A stretch of DNA of 64,000 nucleotides from Treponema denticola ATCC 35405 (GCF_000008185.1 NC_002967.9:1054001-1118000), one strand, 5' to 3'. Numbered from the stretch's first letter, positions 50,696 through 60,312 are shown. Notes: generated from the letters alone by a model not told the origin. Translations and numbers: made by a program.

Positions 50696-52089
50696 TGGAA
50701 AATTTTGTTGATAGATTTAAAGAATTTTGGAATGATTTTAAAAAAGAAAAAATAGGCATAGTTGCCATAGTTCTTTTAGGTTTACTTGTAATTTTGATTA
50801 TACTTGAGCCTGTTGTCTTGCCCTTTAAGGGAACAAACGATAATTGGCATAACATTTCTTATTGGGAAGATAACCCTGCTTCCGCTCCTCCCGTATGGTC
50901 GGAATTGTTCAGCACAAAAAAATCGGCTAGGACAGTTCGGTTTACCGAGCCCGAAATTACGGAAGAAGAATCGGAGCATTTCGGTCAGGCTAAGGTTTAT
51001 AGTTTTAAATATAACTATAATTACGATAAAAACCCCAATAACATTATTTTTAGAGCCGAACTTACCGGCGATGTAATAATGAGTATGGATGTTATCCGCC
51101 CTGATGGAAAACGTATTGAGCTCGGAGTTTTTCAAAAAGGAAATTTAAAAGATTATCACAGCCGCTTTACGGTTTTAACCGATGCAAAATCAACAATGCA
51201 GCAATTTACGGCTGCTTACGGCGCCTCAGCTACATCGGGAAACGCAAATCCTGTTCAGTTGTTGTTCTCTGAAGTTTCAAAGACTATGTACAGGGATAAA
51301 AAGCCTTTAAAGGGTGAATATGTTTTTAAATTCGTTATACCCAAAGATGTTGCATCCAACTCTGCCAATAAGATTGAAAATCCGCGGCTTATAATTCCGG
51401 GAGCGGTTTCGGGTCTTTTGGGTACCGACCTAAACAAGAGAGATTTATTTTCAGGTGTTATGGCCGGTTTAAAATGGGCTCTTTTAATAGGTCTTGTTGC
51501 AAGTATTATTTCCGTTTTGGTCGGCGTTATGTACGGAATTATAAGTGCCTACTTCGGCGGAAGGGTTGATACGGTTATGATGTTTATCTTTGAAATAGTC
51601 GTATCCGTTCCTATTATTCCTATATTGATTGTATCGGCTGCAGTTTTTAAACCGAGTATATGGATGATAATCCTTGCTCTTATTATTTTCGGCTGGACAG
51701 GCTCGGTAAAAACCGTCCGCTCAATGGCCTTACAAATAAAGGAAGAAACCTATATTGAAGCCGCAAAGGCCCTCGGTGCCGGAAAATGGAGAATTATTCT
51801 AAAACATATCGCTCCTCTTCTTTTGCCGTATTCTTTTGCTATTATGGCAAGTTCGGTTCCGGGAGCCATTATTTTTGAATCCTCTCTTTCGCTTTTAGGT
51901 TTGGGAGATCCTTCTATTGTAACTTGGGGACAAATTCTCCATGATGCACAAAGCTCAGGCGCAACCTTAAACGGTTTATGGTGGTGGATTATTCCTCCCG
52001 GTCTTTTTATAGCCCTTTTGGGTATGATATTTGCATTCCTAGGTTTTGCAATGGATAAGATACTGCATCCTAAACTCAGGACAAGGTAA
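50695..52089 (+). CDS. Peptide ABC importer permease (OppC-type) with large periplasmic insertion
   Basis: A 464-residue permease. After the first membrane segment (residues 21-45) there is a soluble region of about 180 residues that normal OppC proteins (300-340 residues) lack; it is beta-rich (YSFKYNYNYDKNPNNIIFRAEL). The core follows with the EAA loop EAAKALGAGKWRIILKHIAP. The extra domain would face the periplasm, near the oversized binding protein. Confidence 0.88.
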   Translation: MENFVDRFKEFWNDFKKEKIGIVAIVLLGLLVILIILEPVVLPFKGTNDNWHNISYWEDNPASAPPVWSELFSTKKSARTVRFTEPEITEEESEHFGQAKVYSFKYNYNYDKNPNNIIFRAELTGDVIMSMDVIRPDGKRIELGVFQKGNLKDYHSRFTVLTDAKSTMQQFTAAYGASATSGNANPVQLLFSEVSKTMYRDKKPLKGEYVFKFVIPKDVASNSANKIENPRLIIPGAVSGLLGTDLNKRDLFSGVMAGLKWALLIGLVASIISVLVGVMYGIISAYFGGRVDTVMMFIFEIVVSVPIIPILIVSAAVFKPSIWMIILALIIFGWTGSVKTVRSMALQIKEETYIEAAKALGAGKWRIILKHIAPLLLPYSFAIMASSVPGAIIFESSLSLLGLGDPSIVTWGQILHDAQSSGATLNGLWWWIIPPGLFIALLGMIFAFLGFAMDKILHPKLRTR

Positions 52090-52101
52090 GGAGGTTTTAA
52101 T

Positions 52102-53079
52102 ATGGAAAATAAAGAAGTAGTTCTTGATGTAAAAAACTTGAGATTGTACTATCACACCTCCGCAGGTATTGTAAAAGCCTTGGATGATGTGAGTTTTACT
52201 CTTCATGCCGGCGAAACGCTGGGTCTTGTAGGAGAATCCGGTTGCGGTAAAACGACTACAGGTATGGCTCTGCTTAAGATGCCCTCTCCTCCCGGAAGAG
52301 TAGAGGAGAATTCTCAGATTATAATCAATGGAAGGGACATTGTTCCCCTCTCCGATTCAGAGATAAGAAAAAATGTACGCTGGCAGGAAATTTCGATGGT
52401 CTTCCAAGGAGCTATGAACAGTTTAACTCCGGTTTACACAATCGGGAAACAGATGCTTGAAACATTGAGGGAACACAAGGAAATGAGCGATAAAGAAGCT
52501 CAAGACCTCATGGAAGAGTATCTGGGCTATGTCGGCCTTCCGCCCGAAGTTTTAAACCGCTATCCCCACGAGCTTTCAGGAGGAATGAAGCAGAGGGTTG
52601 TTATAGCAAGCGGCCTATTCTTAAAACCTAAACTCGTTATTCTGGATGAACCCACCACTGCCCTCGATGTTATTGTTCAAGCTCAGATTATAAACCTTTT
52701 AAAGGAACTAAAAAAGAAATTTAAGCTTTCCTTTATATTTATTACCCACGATCTGTCGCTTGAAGCCGAAATTTCGGATAGGATTTGTGTTATGTATGCG
52801 GGAAAAATTGCCGAGCTCGGAACCAATGAGCAGATATACGGTAAGGAGCCCCTGCACCCATATACCCAAAAACTTTTACAGGCAACACCTCTTTTAAGAA
52901 AGAGGGTGAGCGAGCTTTCCTATATTCCGGGAACGCCGCCCGACCTTATTTCTCCGCCCAAGGGCTGCCGCTTTAATCCGAGGTGTCATTGTACAATGGA
53001 TAAGTGCTTCGAAGTTGAGCCTCCTCTTATAGAGGTTGAACCGGGACATCAAGTAGCATGCTGGAGGTGTGTAAAATGA
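52102..53079 (+). CDS. Peptide ABC importer ATPase (OppD-type), opp2
   Basis: A 325-residue ATPase: Walker A GESGCGKTT, signature LSGGMKQRVVIASGL, Walker B KLVILDEPTTALDVI, C-terminal Cys set (GCRFNPRCHCTMDKC). AAGGAGG precedes the ATG. It overlaps the next gene by four bases. Confidence 0.93.
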   Translation: MENKEVVLDVKNLRLYYHTSAGIVKALDDVSFTLHAGETLGLVGESGCGKTTTGMALLKMPSPPGRVEENSQIIINGRDIVPLSDSEIRKNVRWQEISMVFQGAMNSLTPVYTIGKQMLETLREHKEMSDKEAQDLMEEYLGYVGLPPEVLNRYPHELSGGMKQRVVIASGLFLKPKLVILDEPTTALDVIVQAQIINLLKELKKKFKLSFIFITHDLSLEAEISDRICVMYAGKIAELGTNEQIYGKEPLHPYTQKLLQATPLLRKRVSELSYIPGTPPDLISPPKGCRFNPRCHCTMDKCFEVEPPLIEVEPGHQVACWRCVK

Positions 53080-54116
53080 GCGATAACGAAAAAAAGATAG
53101 ATCCTAATGACCATGTTCTTGAACTGATTAATATAAAAAAATATTTTGAGCCCCATCAAGGTTTTGTCCAAAGCCTTTCAAAGGGAACAGCCAAAAAGAT
53201 AAAGGCTGTAGATGATGTTACCTTGCGTCTGAGGAGGGGAGAAATCTTCGGCCTTATAGGGGAATCGGGTTCAGGTAAAACTACGATAGGGAAGATAGCG
53301 ATGAAGCTTCATACCCCTACCGAGGGAACAATCCTATACAATGGTGAGGATGTTACAAACAGCGATAAGGAAAAGACTGCCTTTTACCGCCGCCGTGTTC
53401 AGATGATTTTCCAAGACCCCTATGCTTCTATGAATCCCCGTTTTAAAATTCGGGATGTAATGGAGGAACCTCTTCTTATTCATAAGATTAAGGGAACTCG
53501 GGCAGAAAACGATGAAAAAATCATCAAGGCTATTTCGGAGGTAAAGCTCAACCCGCCTGAGGAATTTATGACACGCTATCCTCACATGCTTTCGGGCGGT
53601 CAAAGGCAGCGTATAGCTACGGCCAGAACCCTTATCCTAAATCCTGAGGTTATAGTTGCAGATGAGCCTGTTTCGATGATCGACCTTTCAACCCGTGCGG
53701 AAATTCTTCATATGATGAGGGAGGTTCAAAGGAAGTTAGGCCTTACCTATCTCTATATTACCCACGACCTTTCGACGGCAAGGTATTTTACCGACAGAAT
53801 AGCGGTTATGTATCTCGGCCGCATCGTAGAGATGGGGGATGCCGATGATGTTATAGATAATCCCATGCATCCTTATACTCAGGCCTTGATCGAAGCTGTT
53901 CCCGAGCCTAAACCCGGAATGCTTGAAGTGATTAAAAAACTCCCCATTTCGGGAGAAATTCCTTCTCCTGCAAATGTGCCTTCAGGCTGCCGCTTCCATA
54001 CGAGATGTCCCTATGCCGATGAGTCCTGTTCGTCTATGGAAGAACCCTCGTTGATGGACATAGGAAAGGGACACTTTCATGCCTGCCGAAAGGCCGAAGA
54101 GATTAAGAAGGGATAA
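53076..54116 (+). CDS. Peptide ABC importer ATPase (OppF-type), opp2
   Basis: A 346-residue ATPase: Walker A GESGSGKTT, signature [15 protein letters not shown], Walker B EVIVADEPVSMIDLS, C-terminal Cys set (GCRFHTRCPYADESC). The ATG at 53076 overlaps the upstream TGA (ATGA), with CTGGAGG 8 nt before; an earlier in-frame ATG lies inside that site. It is the last gene of opp2. Its P-loop spacing is normal, unlike the opp1 OppF. Confidence 0.92.
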   Translation: MSDNEKKIDPNDHVLELINIKKYFEPHQGFVQSLSKGTAKKIKAVDDVTLRLRRGEIFGLIGESGSGKTTIGKIAMKLHTPTEGTILYNGEDVTNSDKEKTAFYRRRVQMIFQDPYASMNPRFKIRDVMEEPLLIHKIKGTRAENDEKIIKAISEVKLNPPEEFMTRYPHMLSGGQRQRIATARTLILNPEVIVADEPVSMIDLSTRAEILHMMREVQRKLGLTYLYITHDLSTARYFTDRIAVMYLGRIVEMGDADDVIDNPMHPYTQALIEAVPEPKPGMLEVIKKLPISGEIPSPANVPSGCRFHTRCPYADESCSSMEEPSLMDIGKGHFHACRKAEEIKKG

Positions 54117-54131
54117 AATGGAATTTAAATT

Positions 54132-54209
54132 ATGACAGAATGGATTACCCCTGAAGTGGAAGTTTTTACAAATCAGTGGTTATGCTGGGATAAAAACTCA
54201 GGAACATAG
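54132..54209 (+). CDS. Possible 25-residue peptide
   Basis: A frame starting MTEWITPEVEVF and ending CWDKNSGT. The beginning W-x-T/K-P-x-x-E-V resembles leader regions of small modified-peptide precursors, and the tail contains Trp and Cys. The ribosome site is weak, and no modifying enzyme is nearby. It could be chance. The rest of the gap 54117-54534 holds only hairpins. Confidence 0.3.
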   Translation: MTEWITPEVEVFTNQWLCWDKNSGT

Positions 54210-54258
54210 GGGAACTGGTACACTCTCAGCATTTGCATAGTGAGTGATTCTTGTAATG

Positions 54259-54344
54259 GGCTCCTCTAAAAAATTGACTTAAATTTGCTTTGTGTTTTTT
54301 AAAATAGAGGAGCCTTATCAGTTTTTTACATAATAAACTGATAA
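54259..54344 (+). terminator. Two hairpins after opp2
   Basis: GGCTCCTCT/AGAGGAGCC (54259-54314) with a long loop, then a perfect 10-bp stem TTATCAGTTT/AAACTGATAA (54315-54344). Either could terminate the operon, though T-runs are weak. Confidence 0.5.
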
Positions 54345-54534
54345 ATTTGAGGCTTTTTAACCGTTTCCTGATGCAACTGTGTGTTTTTAAGGAAGTCTAC
54401 ATACATTTTATGTCCTCATCCTGGTACGGAATATGAAAAAAATGCTTCACAGTATGGTATAAAAATAGCGCATAGATGAGCAGGAGATTTTTCAGAATTT
54501 AAAAAACTTATTTACAATATGGGGAGATGTACTG

Positions 54535-55740
54535 ATGAGTAAATTTAAAACACATGAAAAATGGTTTATTTTTTTGAAGGCGGCGAATATTTTTTTTACT
54601 GTGTTAAATTCATGCGTAATATCACTTTATTTGAAAAGTCAAAACTTTTCGTATTTTCAAATAAGTATTTTATTTTCGCTTATTCTCGGTGTAGGTTTTA
54701 TTTTTGAATATCCTTCAGGTCTTTTAGCTGATTGCTTTGGGCGCAAAAAAACTTTTGCTGCAGGTCTCTTTTTTTCTTGTATGCAGTATTTATGTTACGG
54801 ATTTGCGAGAAACTTTTTATTTTTTTTGTTCGGTGCTTTTTTTGCAGGGATAAGCGATGCTTTTTTATCGGGTTCACTTGAAGGCTGGCTTGTTTCTGAA
54901 AATAAAAAGATACAAAATGAAAAAAATAATGTACGAGTCTTTTCTATTTCTCGAACATGCATAAATATATTTTCCGTTGTTTCAATTTTACTGATAGCTC
55001 GTTTTATCGATTTAGGTATTAACCGCTTATTTATCTTTGCCGGAATAGGATTATTTATTTTATCGGGGGCAGCATTTTTTATTTTTCCTGATAACAAGGC
55101 TCAAAATACAACGATAAAGCAAAATTTAGCATCGTCCGTAAAAGAGCTATTCCATAATCAATCCGTTTTACAGGCAGGTTTAATTTTAGCTTCATTATAT
55201 ACCTGTTTTTCCATATATATTCTTATTTGGCAAAATATGGCTCATTCTTTATCTTTTACAAATATGCATATTCCATTATTACGATCGATCACTCTTATAG
55301 GAGGTGGCGTTGCCTCGTACACAGCCCGTAAAGCTAGAACTGTTTCGGCTAAAAGAAAAATATTTACAATTTGCTTTATATTGATTGCCGTTTCGTTTTG
55401 TATCATGGCTGTTAGCAGCAGTAGTCTTATTTTTTTTAAAACATATTTATTTTTACAGCCGTTTACGGCGGCAATGTTTATTTACGGTTTAGGAACGGGG
55501 GCCGTTATTCCGCTTTTTTACGGGTATTTAAGCGAGGTAATTAAAGGTGAAGCTCATGCGTCGGTTTTTTCGTTGGTAAGCGGATTTGCAAGTTTAGTAG
55601 GTATCGGTACAACGATTGGAATCGGCATTGTAATTGACTATGTGGGCTTTTCTAAAATTCTTATTGTAGGAGCGGTTTTTTCAGGCTTTATTGGAGTTAT
55701 AATTGCTGTGAAATTCGGGAAAATAAAGTTAAAACAATAA
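54535..55740 (+). CDS. Major facilitator superfamily transporter
   Basis: A 401-residue protein with 12 predicted membrane segments. The loop 2-3 motif GLLADCFGRKKTF is the MFS signature (G-x-x-x-D-x-x-G-R-K). GGGGAGATG precedes the ATG. The second half is similarly organised. It stands alone between opp2 and the flavodiiron gene. Substrate unknown; drug or sugar efflux types share this motif. AT-rich codon use is slightly stronger than in its neighbours, which may mean later arrival. Confidence 0.85.
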   Translation: MSKFKTHEKWFIFLKAANIFFTVLNSCVISLYLKSQNFSYFQISILFSLILGVGFIFEYPSGLLADCFGRKKTFAAGLFFSCMQYLCYGFARNFLFFLFGAFFAGISDAFLSGSLEGWLVSENKKIQNEKNNVRVFSISRTCINIFSVVSILLIARFIDLGINRLFIFAGIGLFILSGAAFFIFPDNKAQNTTIKQNLASSVKELFHNQSVLQAGLILASLYTCFSIYILIWQNMAHSLSFTNMHIPLLRSITLIGGGVASYTARKARTVSAKRKIFTICFILIAVSFCIMAVSSSSLIFFKTYLFLQPFTAAMFIYGLGTGAVIPLFYGYLSEVIKGEAHASVFSLVSGFASLVGIGTTIGIGIVIDYVGFSKILIVGAVFSGFIGVIIAVKFGKIKLKQ

Positions 55741-55878
55741 CTGAGGTAAAAAAAGTGTCTATTATAAAATTTATGACAACAGTCTTGGTTCTCTTGAGCA
55801 AATGCGTTTCTTATGATAATATTTAAGCTGCGGATTGGTTTTAATCCGCAGCTTTTAGTTTATGGAGGTATCAATTTT

Positions 55879-57105
55879 ATGGAAGCAAAAAAACTTACGG
55901 AACGCGTTTATTGTATTCATGCAGATATACATGACAGAACTGCACGCTTTGAAGGTATATGGTTATTGCCCCACGGCGTTTCTATAAATTCTTATGTTGT
56001 AAAGGGAGAAAAAACCGCCCTTATAGATATAGTAAAAGACTGGGACGGCTCGGTAGACTCTTACAGAAAGCAGCTCGAATCCATAGGGCTTTCATTTTCT
56101 TCTTTTGACTATGTAATTTTAAACCACCTTGAACCTGACCATGCAGACCTTATAAACCTTGTGAAGGAAGAAAATCCAAGGGCTGAAATCTTGGCTTCTT
56201 CAAAAGGCGTTGCCCTTATCAAAAACTTTTTTAAGATAAACGAGGGTGTAAGGGCCGTAAAAGACGGAGAGGTTTTGGATCTAGGCGGAGGGAAAAAACT
56301 TGTATTTTATGAGACTCCCAATATCCACTGGCCCGAAACTATGATGACCTATGACCCTGACGATAAAATTTTATTTTCTTGCGATGCTTTCGGCTCATAC
56401 GGCTGTATAGGCGAAAAAATATTCGATGATCAGCACACGGAAGATGAACTTAAATTTTTTGAAAATGAGGCCCTTAGGTACTATGCAAATATTGTGGCCA
56501 GCTTTAGCAGCTTTGTAAACAAGGGAATAGAAAAACTCGCCGCCCTTGAGCTTAAATTTATTTGTCCGAGTCACGGTCTGCTTTGGCGGGGAAATCCTTC
56601 GAGAATTGTAAATCTTTATAAAAAATTTGCAGATTATAATACCGGAACCGGAAGCGGGTTGGAAAAGACCATCTGTATTATTTGGGGCTCAATGTACGGT
56701 TATACCAAGGCCGGTCTTGATGCGGTTATTGAAGGCATAGATGAAGAAGGCGTACCTTATTCTATCTATAGAATTCCCGACACGGATGCTACCTTTATTT
56801 TAGGAGAAGCCTACCGCTCTGCAGGTCTTTTATTGGCAATGCCTACCTATGAGTACAAGATGTTCCCGCCCATGGCCCATATCCTTGACCTTTTTGAAAG
56901 AAAGCACTTTGTCAATAAAAAGGTGTTCCGCATAGGAAGCTGGGGCTGGGTAGGGGGAGCCAAAAAAGAATACGAGGAAAAAATAGAAAAATTTAAGTGG
57001 ACCAATATCGAATCCCATGAATGGCAGGGTAAGCTCAGCGATGAGGATAAGCGGATATTAAAAGAAAGAGGCAGGGAATTGGCAAGGGCCGTAAAAAACG
57101 GATAA
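55879..57105 (+). CDS. Flavodiiron protein (A-type flavoprotein)
   Basis: A 408-residue enzyme. The N-terminal metallo-beta-lactamase-like domain has the diiron ligands in NHLEPDHADL (H-x-E-x-D) and HWPETMM, with CPSHGLLWR further on. The C-terminal flavodoxin domain begins IIWGSMYGYTKAGLDAVIEG. Such proteins reduce O2 to water or NO to N2O with electrons from rubredoxin, which is encoded at 24.8 kb. The ATG at 55879, 10 nt after GGAGG, is used. It protects an anaerobe from oxygen or NO. Confidence 0.95.
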   Translation: MEAKKLTERVYCIHADIHDRTARFEGIWLLPHGVSINSYVVKGEKTALIDIVKDWDGSVDSYRKQLESIGLSFSSFDYVILNHLEPDHADLINLVKEENPRAEILASSKGVALIKNFFKINEGVRAVKDGEVLDLGGGKKLVFYETPNIHWPETMMTYDPDDKILFSCDAFGSYGCIGEKIFDDQHTEDELKFFENEALRYYANIVASFSSFVNKGIEKLAALELKFICPSHGLLWRGNPSRIVNLYKKFADYNTGTGSGLEKTICIIWGSMYGYTKAGLDAVIEGIDEEGVPYSIYRIPDTDATFILGEAYRSAGLLLAMPTYEYKMFPPMAHILDLFERKHFVNKKVFRIGSWGWVGGAKKEYEEKIEKFKWTNIESHEWQGKLSDEDKRILKERGRELARAVKNG

Positions 57106-57121
57106 AAATCTTTGCTATATC

Positions 57122-57150
57122 TTGACATATTCTTACATTTTATGCAAAAT
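57122..57150 (+). promoter_or_regulatory. Promoter of HTH-EIIA gene and ksgA
   Basis: TTGACA (57122-57127), 17-bp spacer, CAAAAT (57145-57150). Leader about 60 nt. Confidence 0.55.
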
Positions 57151-57217
57151 ACTTGAGCTCATTTTTTTTGTTTGTATGTTTACTCGAGCGAGCTTAAATA
57201 TTTAGTGAGGTAAATTT

Positions 57218-57865
57218 TTGTCAAGCGAAATTTTAACTATTGAAGAAGTGGCCCGTTATTTGCGTGTTTCCGAAAGAACCGTTTACGAGTGGGCTCAAAA
57301 AGGTGAAATACCTGCCGGAAAAATTGGGACGGTTTGGCGTTTTAAAAAAGATGACATTGAGAGCTGGGTTGATGAAAGGTTAGCCTCTTCAAAAACTTCA
57401 GTTTCTAAGCAGCATAAAATAGTAACCGAGAATTTTTTGTCGCCCGATCGGGTTGTCCTTTTGGATTATGCTTCAAAGCATGATGTTTTGGTTATGATGT
57501 CCGAGGTTCTGGCTAAGGCTCCTCAGGTAAAAAATTCTGCAGAGCTTTTAGATGCAATTTTAAAAAGAGAAGCTCTCATGTCTACCGCTGTAGGAAGAGG
57601 AATTGCTATTCCCCACGTAAGATTGTCTTCAGTTACCGATCTTGTTATGGCTGTAGGTATTTCTAAAAGGGATATTTTAGACTTTGACGCTGTTGACGGA
57701 AATCCCGTGCGTTTGGTCTTTATGATTGCTGCTGCAAACAATCAGCATGATTATTATTTGCAGACAATCTCCCATTTTAGTGCAAAACTGCGTAATGAAG
57801 AACTTAAAAGCAGCCTATTAAATTCAACCGACCCCGCGGAGGTTTATGCTCTTTTGTGCGAATAG
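57218..57865 (+). CDS. Excisionase-type HTH fused to PTS EIIA (PtsN-like)
   Basis: A 215-residue protein. Residues 1-55 are a MerR/excisionase-like DNA-binding domain (TIEEVARYLRVSERTVYEWAQKGEIPAGKIGTVW covers it; VWRFKKDDIESW ends it). Residues 70-215 are an EIIA-type domain with the phosphorylated His in GIAIPHVRL. It starts at a TTG with GTGAGG upstream. Domain fusion suggests a regulator that senses phosphate flow from the nitrogen PTS, since no sugar-specific IIB/IIC is nearby. ksgA follows 12 nt later. Confidence 0.85.
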   Translation: MSSEILTIEEVARYLRVSERTVYEWAQKGEIPAGKIGTVWRFKKDDIESWVDERLASSKTSVSKQHKIVTENFLSPDRVVLLDYASKHDVLVMMSEVLAKAPQVKNSAELLDAILKREALMSTAVGRGIAIPHVRLSSVTDLVMAVGISKRDILDFDAVDGNPVRLVFMIAAANNQHDYYLQTISHFSAKLRNEELKSSLLNSTDPAEVYALLCE

Positions 57866-57877
57866 GGTACGGGTTCG

Positions 57878-58759
57878 ATGAACTCCGGTTTTTTTTTAAG
57901 TCCCCCGAATTATGACTCTCCGGCAGAACTCAAATCTCTTTTAGAGACTCTGGGTTTTGCCATGCAAAAAAAATTCGGTCAAAATTTTTTAATCGATAAA
58001 AAGACACGCGAGAACTTGATTTCCTTTTTGACTCTTGATAAGGGAACAAGGGTTTGGGAAGTAGGCCCCGGGCTTGGGGCTATGACCTATCTTCTTTTAG
58101 AAAAGGGTGTTCATCTTACCGCCTTTGAAATTGACAAGGGCTTTATATCCCTTTTAAAAAAAATCTTTTTAGAAAACTCAAAACAAAACTTTACCTTAAT
58201 TGAAGGGGATGTTCAAAAAAACTGGCTTCCTTATTTAATAGAGCATGGAAAGCCCAATGTTTTTTTCGGCAATCTTCCGTATAACATTGCCTCTGATCTG
58301 ATTGCTTCTACGGTAGAAGCCGGAGTTGTTTTTGATACAATGCTATTTACCGTGCAAAAAGAAGCAGCCGAAAGAATTACGGCAAGACCCGGCAATAAAA
58401 ACTATACGGCATTTTCGGTACTATGCTCCTTGTTTTATGAGTGTAAGATAGTCAAGACAATTCCTGCCTCAGCTTTTTGGCCTCAGCCCAATGTCGAATC
58501 TGCCGCTGTCTTGTTTAAGGCAAAAAAAGAATTTGCAGAATATAAAAACTTTAAACTTTTTATCAAAATAGTGAAGGCTCTTTTTTCTTCGCGCCGAAAA
58601 AATATAAAAAACAATTTGGGTTCGTGGATGAAATCAAACGGATACGGCGATAAGATCGATCTTGTTTTAGAAAGGTCAGGCTTAAGCGGAAATTTAAGAG
58701 CCGAATCCCTTGCCCTATATGACTTTTTGCTTCTTTCTGATATAATAGGGCATCTATAA
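57878..58759 (+). CDS. rsmA: 16S rRNA dimethyladenosine transferase
   Basis: A 293-residue KsgA-type methyltransferase that dimethylates two adjacent adenines near the 16S 3' end. Motifs: KKFGQNFLIDKKTRENL, VWEVGPGLGAMT (SAM-binding Gly loop), and the catalytic GNLPYNIAS. It starts with an N-terminal extension of about 25 residues. Downstream is a small membrane protein gene, 19 bp away. Regulated with the EIIA gene if no terminator lies between, which I do not see. Confidence 0.95.
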   Translation: MNSGFFLSPPNYDSPAELKSLLETLGFAMQKKFGQNFLIDKKTRENLISFLTLDKGTRVWEVGPGLGAMTYLLLEKGVHLTAFEIDKGFISLLKKIFLENSKQNFTLIEGDVQKNWLPYLIEHGKPNVFFGNLPYNIASDLIASTVEAGVVFDTMLFTVQKEAAERITARPGNKNYTAFSVLCSLFYECKIVKTIPASAFWPQPNVESAAVLFKAKKEFAEYKNFKLFIKIVKALFSSRRKNIKNNLGSWMKSNGYGDKIDLVLERSGLSGNLRAESLALYDFLLLSDIIGHL

Positions 58760-58778
58760 AAAGATTTGGACAAAATAA

Positions 58779-59288
58779 ATGAAGCATACAAAAAAAATTG
58801 CTTTTTTAATTTTCTTTGTTTCTCTTTTTTCCGTTTTTCCGGTTTACGCTGAAGACACCAAGGTTTCAAAAACCCCCGATCCCTATGGGGCCGAGGAGTT
58901 TAAGCAATGGCAAAAGGATTTACGCCGTTTTGAAATTATAACTTTTGGTGCCCTGCCCTTTGTTTCGCTTTTATCGTTTTGGGCCTATGACATAGGCCGC
59001 TCAATAGCGCATAAGGGGGACCCTGCCTATAATCCATGGCCTCTTAAAGATGCCAAGATTGCGGTAAAGCTTACTGAAAAGGAACAGTTGGGTGTTTTTT
59101 TAACGGCTGTCGGTATTTCATTGGGGGTTGCTATAATAGATATAACCTACCGTTCAATTAAAAGGGCTAACGCAAAAAAACTTGAGGAAAAAAATGAGGA
59201 GCCCGCAATTTTGTTGATCCCCATTGAAGAAAATAAAAGTGAAGAAACCGAAACTTCAAAAACAGAGGAATCCGATGACGCTCAATAA
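58779..59288 (+). CDS. Hypothetical exported/membrane protein
   Basis: A 169-residue protein: signal peptide (KKIAFLIFFVSLFSVFPVYAE), a hydrophobic stretch (ITFGALPFVSLLSFWAY), a second one (LGVFLTAVGISLGVAIIDI) and an acidic tail rich in Glu, Ser and Thr. No recognised family. The start region has no good Shine-Dalgarno. It overlaps the pseudouridine synthase gene by 14 bp. Confidence 0.6.
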   Translation: MKHTKKIAFLIFFVSLFSVFPVYAEDTKVSKTPDPYGAEEFKQWQKDLRRFEIITFGALPFVSLLSFWAYDIGRSIAHKGDPAYNPWPLKDAKIAVKLTEKEQLGVFLTAVGISLGVAIIDITYRSIKRANAKKLEEKNEEPAILLIPIEENKSEETETSKTEESDDAQ

Positions 59289-60312
59289 GAGTGTTCCTTG
59301 CAGATCCATATCCGAAAAATTTAAGGTTGACGGTCTTGTATCTCCTTGCAGGATTGATGTTTATTGTACCGAAACCTTGAAACACTTAAGCCGCTCTCAA
59401 TTAAAGACGGGCTTAAAGTCCCTTTATGTAAATTCGCAAAAAGCCAAGCTTTCCCGCAATGTTCAAAACGGAGACCTTATTGAGCTTGTTTGGGATAATC
59501 CGATCCCCGAATATGCTCATCCTCAAAAACTTCCGCTTAATATAATTTATGAAGACGAGAATATAATTGTTGTAAACAAGGAAAGGGGCATGGTAACGCA
59601 TCCGGCAGGCGGAAATTGGGACGGCACCCTTGTAAATGCTTTAAATTATTACAGACTTTATGATTCTAGGATTAAGGATGAGTTTGCCGTAGAACTTAAT
59701 AAGCTTTTAAGTGGCGAAGTAAAGAATATTGAAAAACTTTCTTTGGAGCCCTACCGCATGGGTATTGTTCACCGTCTGGATAAGGAAACTTCGGGGCTTA
59801 TTATTACGGCAAGGAATTTAAAAACCGAAAAGCTTTTAAAATCTTTTTTTAAAAAAAGGGCGGTAAAAAAATATTATCTTGCAGTCCTTGACGGCGTTCC
59901 GCCTAAAAATAAGGGCAGGATAAAGACTTCTGTTTTTCGATCAAGTTCCGACAGAAAAAAATTTAGCGTCTCTGCCGATTTGTCAAAAGGGAAAAAAGCT
60001 CTTTCAGCCTATAAGGTTTTGAAATCCGACGGAAAAATGTCCTTGGTTCTTTTTAGGATTTACACAGGCCGGACTCATCAAATCCGCTTACATGCCAAGT
60101 TTATGGGATGTCCCGTTGCAGGAGACAAAGTTTACGGCAAAAAAAAGACAGGTCTTGAAAAGAAAACAGGTCTTGCCAAAAAGACCGGTATGCCGCTTAT
60201 GCTTCATGCTTATAAGCTGATAATTCCTGATACCGTAAATTCAAAAAAAGAATTTAAGGCGCCTATACCTAATGATTTTAAACAAATACTGATACGGGAG
60301 GCTCTATGTTAA
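59275..60312 (+). CDS. RluA-family pseudouridine synthase, with S4-like domain
   Basis: A 345-residue enzyme. The N-terminal 90 residues resemble an S4 RNA-binding domain (SRSQLKTGLKSLYVNSQKAK). The catalytic core has GIVHRLDKETSGLIITAR, whose Asp is the nucleophile, and GRTHQIRLHAKFMGCPVAGD. It makes pseudouridine in 23S rRNA, as RluD or RluC. The ATG at 59275, after GAGGA, is used. It overlaps both neighbours. Confidence 0.9.
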   Translation: MTLNKSVPCRSISEKFKVDGLVSPCRIDVYCTETLKHLSRSQLKTGLKSLYVNSQKAKLSRNVQNGDLIELVWDNPIPEYAHPQKLPLNIIYEDENIIVVNKERGMVTHPAGGNWDGTLVNALNYYRLYDSRIKDEFAVELNKLLSGEVKNIEKLSLEPYRMGIVHRLDKETSGLIITARNLKTEKLLKSFFKKRAVKKYYLAVLDGVPPKNKGRIKTSVFRSSSDRKKFSVSADLSKGKKALSAYKVLKSDGKMSLVLFRIYTGRTHQIRLHAKFMGCPVAGDKVYGKKKTGLEKKTGLAKKTGMPLMLHAYKLIIPDTVNSKKEFKAPIPNDFKQILIREALC

